Below, piece after piece: positions 22,676-32,613 of a stretch of 64,000 nucleotides of DNA. Both the position numbers and the translations under genes were made by a program. The notes under the pieces were generated by a model. It saw nothing but the letters and a program-made list of their open reading frames with translations. It was not told where the DNA came from and did no database searches. The stretch comes from Flammula alnicola (lineage: Eukaryota > Basidiomycota > Agaricomycetes > Agaricales > Strophariaceae). Each line of letters opens with the position of its first letter. Position 1 is the first letter of the stretch. The stretch lies in contig JADNRV010000194.1 of NCBI GenBank assembly GCA_015499995.1, forward strand, positions 28,760 through 92,759. The letters are read 5' to 3'.

Positions 22676-23247
22676 ACGTATAGACTAGGCTAACGTCTCA
22701 AGCTCAAATGCTCATTGGTACCCGACATCACCATCGTCCTATTTCTCGACTCATCTTGGAACCTACGTATCTATTCAATGTTCTGTTTTGTTGCTTCCAT
22801 ATTTATATTTCTCCATTTTTTGGTCCTTTTATTCTATTGTCTTTGACTCCGTGTAGATACTTGGTAGAATACTGCTCTCGATGCTACATGCACATTGCTA
22901 TTAGTAGTGGCCGTCTATCTTATCACATATGACCCACTTTCTCCCACTTTTCGGAACATGCCTCACGTGATTAGTACCGCCTTGCTCTGATCTTTTCCTT
23001 CATAAATGATTCCATACAAACACTGTAATACACACTTAGACCCAGCAGTGTGCAGTTGCTGCTCCTATTAAATCCTTTACCATAGGATATCCCCGTCCGT
23101 TTTGTCGGTGGGTTATTGTATAGAATTAAGTCCGCGCTGTTCAGTGTGGTCATAATGTGCACCGATAAAGGATGGAAGGTTCGAGTCATCTTGCGTAGTC
23201 TAAAAATAGGCGTATATAGGTCCACATTGACATATGTATTGGCACAC
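22676..23247. other. Intergenic, no gene seen
   Basis: 3' flank of the TPR gene followed by T-rich sequence. No exon chain on either strand. Confidence 0.4.
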
Positions 23248-23284
23248 GCAACCATCATTCGTTTCTTGACTTGTAATATCGACC

Positions 23285-24171
23285 ATGAAATTGTCCAACG
23301 CGCTCAGTTTCCCCACAGGTGTCTGGTTTGGACTTACAGTAGCATTGATGCCGACTCTCAGAGCCATCATGGCCAGCCCGACGCTTTTATTTAGACCTAG
23401 TGCTCTGTCTCGTGTATATATGGCTAATCTCTGGCCGACTTACGCAGACGGCATGGACGAAAACGCGAAAGACACGAAAAGCGCCTTGATCACACCCCAT
23501 GCGTACGGGGTCGTGCTCGATATTGGTGCAGGTGAGGATTTACTTTATATCGTCTCCAAAAACAATTATTGAAGAAAATGACAGGCCATGGACATACCGT
23601 GCGATACCTCGACGCCGACCGCGTCTCGCGATATATAGCCCTCGAGCCCAATGCCCTTATGCATCCGCAAATCCGGGCCCAGGCAAACGCAGCAGGATTC
23701 CACGAAGCGGATGGCACTCTGGTCATCCTCGCGTGCGGTGCAGAGGACACCAAATCCATCATCTCTGCACTCGCCCTCGCGCTCCCGACGTCTGAATCAT
23801 CGACTCTCCCGTCCGTGGACACGCTTGTGTCGGCCCTAGCACTATGCACAGTCCCTGAGCCTCAGCGGACCATCTCCAATCTCGTGCGCGACGTCCTTAA
23901 GTCCGGTGGCCAGTTCCTGATGTATGAGCATGTCCTAAGCCCGCGGGAGGACGTGGCCTGGTGGCAGCGGTTCTGGGCGCCATTGTGGTCTCTTGGGTTT
24001 GATGGGTGTAGGATTGATAGATGCACGGACGTCTGGGTTAAGGAGCTGAAGGTGGATGGCGAAGGAGGACAGAAACAAAGTGCGTGGAGAGAGTCCAGAA
24101 CATGGGTAGTGGAGGGTCAGGAAGAGGAGAATTTATTTTTTTGGGTCGTTGGGAGATTTGACAAGCAGTAA
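23285..24171 (+). CDS. SAM-dependent methyltransferase-like protein, copy 1
   Basis: Two exons, 23285-23531 and 23585-24171, joined across a 53-bp intron (GTGAGG...GACAG); about 277 aa. After a hydrophobic N-terminal 35 residues (a likely membrane anchor) comes YGVVLDIGAGHGHTVRYLD, the glycine-rich motif I of class I methyltransferases, then YIALEPNALMHPQIR (acidic/Pro position binding the SAM ribose region), LVILACGAED, TLVSALALCTVPEPQRTI and GGQFLMYEHVLSPREDVAWW. The order fits Methyltransf_11/METTL7-like proteins. The substrate cannot be told. A close paralogue with the same intron lies at 42373-43266, and the similarity also covers about 35 bp upstream and 120 bp downstream. Confidence 0.8.
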
Positions 24172-24767
24172 AGTATTCTGCGAGGATTCGGGAATTAGGA
24201 CTCAGGAAGGTTTGAACATACCAAGGAATATTATTTTCTGTTTTTAATGAATCGTGGTCATCCAGAACCCGAGAGGAGAGGGGGTCATTCAATAAGATGG
24301 TTCTTTGAAGACAGGAAATTTTTTACCGTTTTAATGTCCCCGTCCTTGTGCCATCCTGTTTGTGGGGGTTCCCTCTGTTGTTGTTGTCGATGAACATGAC
24401 ATCCCTCTTCAATACCTCTCATTTGATTCTTTGCTCTTCCAACGTTGTCAACGTCACTGGGCACCACCAGTAGGACCATCACCCCAAAGTACTAAGAGAT
24501 CCGGAACGTTTTTTCTGGAAACGGCGGGAGACTATTCACCACTAGGGTACGTTCACTATATTCCTTCTTGTTCAAGGTTTTGCGCTAATGTACTTTACAG
24601 GATTTCTCGATATTCCAACGTCCTGAAAATACTGCTGTACTCTCAAGGTTAACCGTGAGTACGCGTGAGTTTTGTGCTTTATGCATGCTGAGCTCTTTGG
24701 CTGTACCTGTCCTTTGTTTGCATATTGTAGATATGATTGCATCAGCAAATCCACAAATTGCTGGTTG
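24172..24767. other. Downstream flank up to the retrotransposon
   Basis: The first 120 bp match the 3' flank of methyltransferase copy 2 (ATACCAAGGAATA.TTATTTTCTGTTTTTA and AGAGGAGA). The rest, up to the retroelement target site at 24768, has no gene that I can support. Confidence 0.45.
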
Positions 24768-24772
24768 CCCTT

Positions 24773-25056
24773 TGTGACGGTCGGCTACCGCACACTACAC
24801 GGACCGAGCGTATCTAGCTTACCACATATATACTTCCGTTCCGTTTTCTCTCTTTCCGCTCATATTTCACTTACAATATTCACGTTCTATCCAAGAGAGC
24901 ACGGACCACTTTAAAAACATATAAAAGCCCTATGTATTTATCTAAAATACCTAGCTTACTTCGAACAGAGACTTTACCCTAGTTATCTCTCGGAGACTCT
25001 AAGCTATTCCGTGTGTCACTACCTCTACTGAGAACATCAGTCACGCTATTGTCACA
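24773..25056 (+). repeat. 5' LTR
   Basis: 284 bp, TGTGACGG to TTGTCACA, reading identical to the 3' LTR by eye. Includes TATAAAAG at 24920-24927. Confidence 0.95.
24920..24927 (+). promoter_or_regulatory. LTR TATA box
   Basis: TATAAAAG about 135 bp before the 5' LTR end, the usual place for the retroelement promoter. The same octamer is in the 3' LTR (near 37543). Confidence 0.6.
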
Positions 25057-25211
25057 TATTTTTAACTTCCAACAAGTTCTCTAAAAAACAAAAAAACCTC
25101 AAGCTCGTCGTTGGATACACCTTGGTCTGATCAACCGAGACCCCCTAGACAAGACTAGCAACCCAAAGTACGTTCCAAATTTTTTCTTCAAAAAATAATC
25201 CTTCTGCTTTC

Positions 25212-28200
25212 ATGTCTACCCGCATTTTGCGAAGCAACGTGACTGTACCGGCTGCCGTGGCGGATGTAATCGCTCCACAGCATGCCGGATCAGTGCCGAG
25301 TAACTCGGATCACAGCACCAGTGATTCGGAACTCACGGCACTGGATGAAGATGAGAAAGCCGACAGCTCCCCACTTGCGCGTTCCTTCAGCGAAGTGGTG
25401 ATGCCAAGGCACCTACGAAAGGCTACGCCTACCGTGGAAGAGACTCCAGACGATCTTGAATCTAATCAAGAGGCACTCTGGAAGGAGACTCCCGAGTTTG
25501 CTACTCCAGTGGCAGACCCGGGATGGATCCCGGTTAGCAGATCTAAGAATAGAAAAGGTAATAAAATACCTGAATCTAGCCCTAGAATTAGTAAAATAAA
25601 TTTTCCCATTGAAAGGAAATTTTTACCTGCTACGTTACTGCCCGAAGTAATTAATCGCGCAGAGAATGCAATGTCGATCAGTGATCGACAGAAAATTGCA
25701 AGGAGAAAGTCGGCTATGGAATTAGCCGCATCAGACTCTGACTCAGAGTCACTCTCAGCAGGGCCATCCAACCTCGAAAAGGGGAAAGGGATAGACCCGC
25801 GAGAATGGGGCAACATCGAATTGATAGACGGTGGCCTCGAGGCTCAGAAAGACGCCCTGCTAAACTACGAAAGGTTGAATAGCCCCTCGGAGTTAAGTTT
25901 ATCAGGCCCAGAAGCAGAAGACCCTGAGAGTGATCGGAATAAAGTTCTGTCAGAAGAACTTGCTTCCGTCAGGGCCGAGCTTGCTGCCCAGGCTGAAGCC
26001 GCAAAGGAACGCTTGCGGGAACTCGAGGCGGTTGTAAAAACCTTAAAGTATAGGGAGATTGCAACTACCAGCGAAATAAAGCCTGTAATAGCTGAGCTGC
26101 AGGCACCGGCTAAAAGAATTAAATCTGACCGCAAAGCATCAGAGCCAGTGAGCCAAATAGCGCCGAAAAGTTACCTGGGTAAGGCATTTAAGCGCCTGTC
26201 TCGCGGCCCGAGCAAAAAGGATTTTTCTTCTAGCTCCGGCGGCGACACCCCAGATGGCTCAACAAACTCGGACTCAAGCTCAGATGACAGCGAGACAGAG
26301 GAAGATGACTTAGGCAAGAAAAAATCTAAGTCTTCTAAACTTAAGTGTAGTTTGAAACCAATACCACCTGCCACGTACAACGGGGCGCCTATTATGAAAG
26401 ATTTTCATCAATTCATGACGGACGGCACCGCCTACGTGGATGAAGGGCGAGTTGAGAAAAACCGTAAGGTTTTTGTCCTTTCAAGATTTCTCAAAGGTCG
26501 GGCACGGGATTTCTATGTCCAGGAAGTGGCAGTGAACCCATATAAGTGGAGATTAGAAAAGTTCTTTAAGAAACTATTTAATCACTGTTTTCCGGCTGAC
26601 TTCAAGTCACAACAAAGATTAGTACTAAACCGTACCTTTCAAAATGAAAAGCCAGTCAAGGAATTCTCTTATGAACTCAAAGAGCTTTTCAGCATTATTG
26701 GGGATATCTCCCGAAGCGAACAGGCTCGAAGATTCTTCGATGGCTTAAGGCCGGAACTACAATCTGATCTTGTAAAGAATGACTACAATAAGGAGACATC
26801 ATCCTTAAAGGAGATGCTAGTACGCTGCGAGAAAACGGAGAAAGCGAATCTTCTGGAGAACAAAAGAGGATATCGCAAGGACCAGAACTCTAAAAGTTCG
26901 GGGCCCACTCCGCAGAAGTCAACGCAAAAGTTTAACTCCCGTGATAGAGTTCCTGAGAGGGAACCGAACAGGCAACGTGGCGATCGTAATGATCGGCGCG
27001 ACGAGAAGGCGATCGCACAACCTGGCCGCGAGCGCCGCGCCGAGCTTTCCCAAAAAGAAAAGAACGAGCTCCTAGCAGCAGGCAAGTGCTTCGTTTGCAA
27101 AGAAACGGGACATGTCTCAAGACAGTGTCCGAAAACCTTAAATATGAGGTCAAAGTTTAAAGATAAAGCACCAGGAGTGAGCCTAGCACAGATTGACATA
27201 CCTAAGGGTCCGGGGAGCCTGTCAGCAACGACGGAGTACCTGTCACTAGGTAATGTGGAATTAAACCAGGTACGGATTGGCCGCAGGGCTAAGAAAGCTG
27301 CAGAGAAGGCGGCTCGCCTGCAGAAGTTCAAGAGCAAGCGCCTAATGGGAAAACCAATTGACACGGCGCTTAATCGACTATTGGCAAGCCATGCCTTGAC
27401 GGTTAACGGAACAATAGTAGAGCTCGACTTCGAGGGGCGGGAACTAGAAACGGACCCGTACCTGATAGAGGCGAAAATTAGCTTAGAGGAGGTGATATGG
27501 AGGGCAAGGATACCATTACCAATTGAGTGGTTACTGAACCCAGAATTCCAGCCTCTGGCCCACATAGGAGAAATACTAGGCGCGGAAGAAAGATGGAATA
27601 ACCGTATAGGTGACCCACTTAGACTGCAAGTGATGGACCTCATGGAGGCAGCGGGTGTTGAGCCACGGGACCAGGCAACGGGACCGGGTAGATTCACAGT
27701 GTACAGAGAAGCAGACAGCATGTGCGTTTACGATGCTTCCTGGGACTTCACTGTTTCTGTGGGGTTCTCAGACCTGCAGAATCCGACATGGGATATGGCT
27801 GGTCATTACAACCAGAAGAGAACAGAGTCATATAACGACTTACTCGGGGTATTAAACGACGAACCCTTCCCATATGCAATACGCAAGACGAGAGACACCT
27901 CGGTAATGATGTATAGGTGCGAAGAGCGCGACCTTCTGATTTACGACAGAGGCGACTGCTTCGAGGTTGTCGATCGTCGGCGAATCGGTGAGAAAACTGT
28001 GGCGTATCCTCTTGTGCCCGGAAAGACGCCCAGCGGTATTCTGATTAAGACTATAGCCAGAGAATGGCTGAAGGAGAGGGGTGAAACCCCGTACATCCAA
28101 GGCCAGCGTCGGGGAGCAATGGGAGACGCGTTAGGCGCCCGGGCGGCGTACGTACTATGGATGCATGGAGAGTACTACGGCAACGACGTGGATGACCCAG

Positions 28201-29363
28201 AAAATCTAGCAAAAGATAGGTTCTGTGTTTATCAAGTAGACGATGAGCACCATGTAGTAGTGGACTCACGACCTGATACAGAACCCTTGCTAATTCCGTC
28301 TTGCATCCTTGCTAACCCGGAGTTCTGTCTGCCGCTCTGGTATGACAACGAGCTCAGGAAGAATGGTGGACAGGACGAACCGGCGCTGTGCACGCGTTGG
28401 ACACGGAACATGGGCGAAGCTCTCGTGGAAGGGTCTCTGTCGGCAATTCGTGATGGAGCAGAGATTGATTTCGCTCCTAGGGAAGAGCCCTTGACGGCTG
28501 TTCGACGAGGAGAATGGATACACTTCATGGTGAAAACAACAGAGGGCACCTCCGAGTGTTGGCTGGGAGTTGAGAGGCTACAGAACCACAAGTTCGACGT
28601 GTACAACTGGCTGATGAAGCAGGTGCACTCACGACTGGACAGCCGCGGGAACACTGGAGGTGGACCGGATGACCCGGGAGATCCCAAAATAGATTACCTC
28701 GGTCACGATCATGATCATGATCAGTCGAAGCCAGACGCAGGAACAAAACCCAAAACGGATGACCCCGATCAAGATCAAAATCAGACCCTGAACGTGTGTG
28801 GCGTCCAAGTTAAGTCTGGGACGTACGCCGCGCTACAGAGGAATGCGGCGTCGACGCGGGACTTTGAGAGAAAAATCCCTAAACCCCTAGTAGTAGTGGT
28901 AAAAATCGAAGGACAGCCTGCAAGAGCTCTCTTAGACTCTGGCTCCCTGGGAGACTTTATGTCCACGGCGCTGGCAGACCAATTGCATGTGAAACGCACT
29001 GAGCTCGAGAAGCAGATTCCTCTGCACCTGGCAGTGCAGGGGTCTCGTTCTAAAATCAGCCACGGAACTACATGTGGATTCACTTATCAGAAGATCAGAG
29101 AACAAAGATACTTTGATATCATTAATCTGTCTAACTATGACTTGATTCTGGGAACCCCATTCTTATTCCAGTACAAGGTGACAATGGGACTCAATGATAG
29201 CAGAGTTATCATTGGGAGCGACACCGCACTACCTATTGTGGGACCTAATGTAACTACATTGTCTTCGCGCGCTATGGACCAGTGGTGTCTTGACCTTCTT
29301 GACCCGGTCAAGAAGGTCAGGCCGGATTTCGGGTCAAATCATTTTGACTCGGTCAGGTCCTAA
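25212..29363 (+). CDS. Gag-protease polyprotein, cut short by the hAT insertion
   Basis: ATG at 25212; the native reading ends at 29279, after which about 28 codons belong to the hAT element. Segments: an N-terminal Ser/Asp-rich disordered part; a coiled region (about aa 240-300); a gag core (about aa 390-560, including MKDFHQFMTDGTAYV and FSYELKELFSIIGD); a CCHC knuckle CFVCKETGHVSRQC (C626, C629, H634, C639); then about 600 residues with no recognised domain, rich in Trp, Tyr and Arg; a GHDHDHDQ tract; and an aspartic protease with ALLDSGSLGDFMS (D1242-S-G) followed by LILGTPFL. Before insertion this frame ran directly into reverse transcriptase: removing the hAT and one 8-bp duplication restores the frame. 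Confidence 0.9.
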   Translation: MSTRILRSNVTVPAAVADVIAPQHAGSVPSNSDHSTSDSELTALDEDEKADSSPLARSFSEVVMPRHLRKATPTVEETPDDLESNQEALWKETPEFATPVADPGWIPVSRSKNRKGNKIPESSPRISKINFPIERKFLPATLLPEVINRAENAMSISDRQKIARRKSAMELAASDSDSESLSAGPSNLEKGKGIDPREWGNIELIDGGLEAQKDALLNYERLNSPSELSLSGPEAEDPESDRNKVLSEELASVRAELAAQAEAAKERLRELEAVVKTLKYREIATTSEIKPVIAELQAPAKRIKSDRKASEPVSQIAPKSYLGKAFKRLSRGPSKKDFSSSSGGDTPDGSTNSDSSSDDSETEEDDLGKKKSKSSKLKCSLKPIPPATYNGAPIMKDFHQFMTDGTAYVDEGRVEKNRKVFVLSRFLKGRARDFYVQEVAVNPYKWRLEKFFKKLFNHCFPADFKSQQRLVLNRTFQNEKPVKEFSYELKELFSIIGDISRSEQARRFFDGLRPELQSDLVKNDYNKETSSLKEMLVRCEKTEKANLLENKRGYRKDQNSKSSGPTPQKSTQKFNSRDRVPEREPNRQRGDRNDRRDEKAIAQPGRERRAELSQKEKNELLAAGKCFVCKETGHVSRQCPKTLNMRSKFKDKAPGVSLAQIDIPKGPGSLSATTEYLSLGNVELNQVRIGRRAKKAAEKAARLQKFKSKRLMGKPIDTALNRLLASHALTVNGTIVELDFEGRELETDPYLIEAKISLEEVIWRARIPLPIEWLLNPEFQPLAHIGEILGAEERWNNRIGDPLRLQVMDLMEAAGVEPRDQATGPGRFTVYREADSMCVYDASWDFTVSVGFSDLQNPTWDMAGHYNQKRTESYNDLLGVLNDEPFPYAIRKTRDTSVMMYRCEERDLLIYDRGDCFEVVDRRRIGEKTVAYPLVPGKTPSGILIKTIAREWLKERGETPYIQGQRRGAMGDALGARAAYVLWMHGEYYGNDVDDPENLAKDRFCVYQVDDEHHVVVDSRPDTEPLLIPSCILANPEFCLPLWYDNELRKNGGQDEPALCTRWTRNMGEALVEGSLSAIRDGAEIDFAPREEPLTAVRRGEWIHFMVKTTEGTSECWLGVERLQNHKFDVYNWLMKQVHSRLDSRGNTGGGPDDPGDPKIDYLGHDHDHDQSKPDAGTKPKTDDPDQDQNQTLNVCGVQVKSGTYAALQRNAASTRDFERKIPKPLVVVVKIEGQPARALLDSGSLGDFMSTALADQLHVKRTELEKQIPLHLAVQGSRSKISHGTTCGFTYQKIREQRYFDIINLSNYDLILGTPFLFQYKVTMGLNDSRVIIGSDTALPIVGPNVTTLSSRAMDQWCLDLLDPVKKVRPDFGSNHFDSVRS

Positions 29364-32300
29364 GTCAACGGAGGTCAAAGGGGTCAAAATCACGTGTAGG
29401 CCTACAGCCGCGACATCTTTTTAATTCGCGAAGTTATAATGAGACGGAAAGATATATCCTACTGGGTGTCGTGTCGCGGGCTTCATTGCTTCGAAGTATA
29501 GGAAAATAGGGCTTTAATGAGTTTTTCGTCTGTATATTTCTTTCAAGTAAAATCCCCCAAGTTGCTACGCATCTCATAATGACTACTATCATACAATTCC
29601 TCTGGCAATATTTCTATCGCAACGAAACGAAATACAAGACGAATCAGACCAACAAAGCAGCGTGGTGCAAGGCCTGCCTCAAGGGGAACATGTACATCCT
29701 TGCTGAATCCGACGCCGTGAAAACCAGGGCTGGTCAACTGTTGGCCGTACGAAGTCAAGAAGATCTACAGAAATCCGGTTTGTCACTCGAAATTGAAGAT
29801 TCAGAGAAAGCAAGACTTACACGAGATTTAGCCTTAGAGAATGTTGCTCCTGTTTGTGGAAAAGCTGAACGCATGTTAGCCCACATCAAGACATGCAAAT
29901 TTATTTCAACCGACGATCGTACCCTTATTATCTTGACCTGTAAACCCTCGGCCGCCCCAACCAACAACATTTCTCCTCCTTCTCCTTCGACATCTCTTCG
30001 TGTCTCGTCCACGGTGACACCAGTTCCACTTAGCACCCAAAACTCTTCGCGGCCCGTCAAAAGATCCAAGTCTCTTCACGGGGCGTCACCAGGTGGAATA
30101 CAATACCTCACGCGCACACTTTCTGCATCCCAGCTCCAAGAAGAATTCTCGGCCGACCTCTGCAAGCTGCTAATTGCCTTGAACACAGCTTGGGTTGCAG
30201 CCGAAAATCCCTCACTTCATAGGTTTATCCATAAGTGGGTTGGGCCAGAGGTCGTTGTGGAAGATCGGCGAATTTTGTCTGGCCGAGTTCTGGATCAAGA
30301 GGTGCAACGGGTTGAGAACGAGGTAATCAGCAAAGTTCGCGGAAAGCTGGCAACTGGGCAATGCGACGGTTTCAAAAATGTGGCCAAATCATCCGTGGTA
30401 TCGACAATGATGAGCGTCGAATATGAAGTAAGTCAAATCATTATAACTGCAGGTGAAGCGATAAGACTCACATTTGCATCAGCCATACCTGGTACAAACG
30501 CATGATGTTACGCGTGAAGCTAAGACTGGAGACCAGCTACTCAAGCACGTACTGGAAGACAAGAAGTTAATGGAAGAAAAATTCGGAACCCAGCTCATCG
30601 GCTGGTGCACAGACGACGGACCCGATGGAAAGAAGATGCGGCGATTGCTTCAGGGCCTCTTCGACTGGCTGATTGTTATTTTGTGTTGGGCGCATCAGAT
30701 CAACCTTGTCGTGGGCGATTTTCTCGTTATCCGACGAGCTGTGACCGAAGACATCAATCATGCCTTGGAAGTCATCAAGTGGTTCAACAATCACAGCACT
30801 GCCCTCGCACTCCTTCAGACGGAGCAAATCCTCACCTTCGAAGGATCATTTTGGGCCTTGATTCTTCCTGCTATCACTCGTTGGACAGCCCACTACCACG
30901 CCATTACCCGTTACCTCAAATTGAAGCAGCCACTGCAGATCTGTTGGACACGAAATGAGGACAGGCTCATCACTTGCGCGGGGACTAAGCAGGAATTACA
31001 GGAGAAGGCGAGGAATATCTGCGCATTAGTTCGGGACGAGTCCCTTTGGCATCGATTGGGAAAGTAAGTGAAATTTTGATGATATGTAACAAGGGGCTTA
31101 CCTGTGATCAGAATACAGAAAATTCTCGAACCACTCGCAATCGCAGCCAACGTCGCCCAGGCATCGCATACGCGCCTCGACCATGTCCTCCTCATGCTCG
31201 GCAACTTGGTCCGCATTTTTTCTCAGAACCTCGAATTCGATGAAGATCTCCGCCTTGGCGTCCTCGCAAGCCTCGAAAAGCGATGGAAGAAGGCAGATCA
31301 AGATGTTTTCATCACGGCTGTGTTTCTCAACCCATTCATCCGAGGGTCACTGCTTAACAAGGCATCACTCACTGATATTGACCTTTATGCAATCCTGGAG
31401 CGAGTCTACGAGCGTGTGATGCGCCGTAAGGCTGACCTGGATTTTCTTGCTGCTTTCGAGGATTATCGGTTGAAACATGCAGAGTTTTCTGACGAAAGGA
31501 TGGGCCTGGAGTTGATGAAATCCAAGTTTGCAGCAGAGGTGTGTTCCTTCTCCCTCTTTCACCTATTTTCGTATTTATGTGAATTAGGACGCCCCACTTG
31601 ACCTGCGGTTGATCTGGTCTCGCCTGGACAAGGATGTTAATCATGGCCGAAACGCCATTGTCAAGCTTGCTATCCACATCTTCTCGGTCGTCGCCAACTC
31701 TGCCGGGTGCGAACGTGTCTTCAGTAGCTTTGGTGTCACTCACACAAAGCGTCGCAATAAGCTGGACCCGAAGAAGGTTCACAACATGGCAGTGGTGGGA
31801 ATGCAAATCAAACGCGAGGATTGTGAGCTGGGTCTTGCTCGCAATCGGAAGAAAAGAAAGTTCGAAGAAATTACGGAGGAGGACCAGCCATTAACATCGA
31901 CTTCGACTGATACCTCCGAACACGTCGATCCGACTGATTTTCAACAGTATGCAGAAGGTCTCTTCCGGCAGGTAGAACTATCAAACCAAGAGGATGACGA
32001 CGATAACTTCCCACCCTACATCATGCCTACCCTATCCGAGCCTACAACAATACCCGTTAACGGTGTTCAGCAAGCTACACGTCGTCCATCGACTTCGAGA
32101 AACCACAAGACACAAATCCCACTCTCGGAGTTATTCAACTTTACGATTCGCCCAGAGGAAGGTCTCGAGTTTTATTGGCCAGGAAGTAAAAAGAACCTCG
32201 AAGAGGAGCTGCGAGCGCATGAGAGTGTTTTTGGTGGAAACTCTGCGTCGACGGCAACGTCGTCTCGTGTCAACTGATCTCAGATTCTCGTCTTAAAACT

Positions 32301-32605
32301 TCTTACATCTTGATGTTTTTTGGTGTTCATTTGGTCGCTTATTTCACATTTATTCCTTCAGAGCACTCATATTCTTGGCAGCTACAGTAATTAATTGATA
32401 TATCTTGAAATGAATGAGCTGAACTGATTGAGCTGACTGACAAGAACAGAACAGGCGGATGGGCAGGTCAGCCGGCATTCGGAAGCTCGTATGCCGGTTT
32501 CCCATGACCCCTTCTTGACCGGGTCTGGATTTTTATGGGGTCAAAATGCTTCTTTTGACCCGACCGGGTCAAGACCGGTCATGACCCGGGTCAGTGACAC
32601 CACTG
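29280..32605 (+). mobile_element. hAT DNA transposon, apparently complete
   Basis: 3,326 bp with short terminal inverted repeats CAGTGGTGTC (29280 onward, and inverted at 32605) and an 8-bp target duplication CTATGGAC (29272-29279 and 32606-32613), the hAT hallmark. Subterminal regions are dense in TTGACC/GACCCGG motifs on both sides, as expected for transposase binding. It carries a full-length transposase. Confidence 0.95.
29579..32277 (+). CDS. hAT transposase
   Basis: Four exons, 29579-30427, 30483-31063, 31112-31538 and 31588-32277, join in phase to about 848 aa. The N-terminus carries a BED-like finger (WCKACLKG, then HIKTC). The catalytic core shows WCTDDGPDGKKMRR (candidate second Asp), CWAHQINLVVGD (the C/W-A-H-x-x-N-L block found in hATs) and ITRWTAHY. 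The C-terminal dimerisation domain is clear: FSVVANSAGCERVFSSFG followed by KRRNKLDPKKVHNM. An acidic and Thr/Ser-rich tail of about 150 residues follows. No stop or frameshift was found within the exons, so the enzyme may be active. It lies on the same strand as the host retroelement. Confidence 0.85.
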
Positions 32606-32613
32606 CTATGGAC

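Noticed and set aside
25057..25090. tRNA primer binding site after the 5' LTR
   Set aside because: No TGG-starting stretch complementary to a common tRNA 3' end is adjacent to the LTR; I therefore list none.
26783..27721. 312-aa open frame on the minus strand within gag
   Set aside because: Antisense shadow of the gag-protease frame, with no protein-like motifs.
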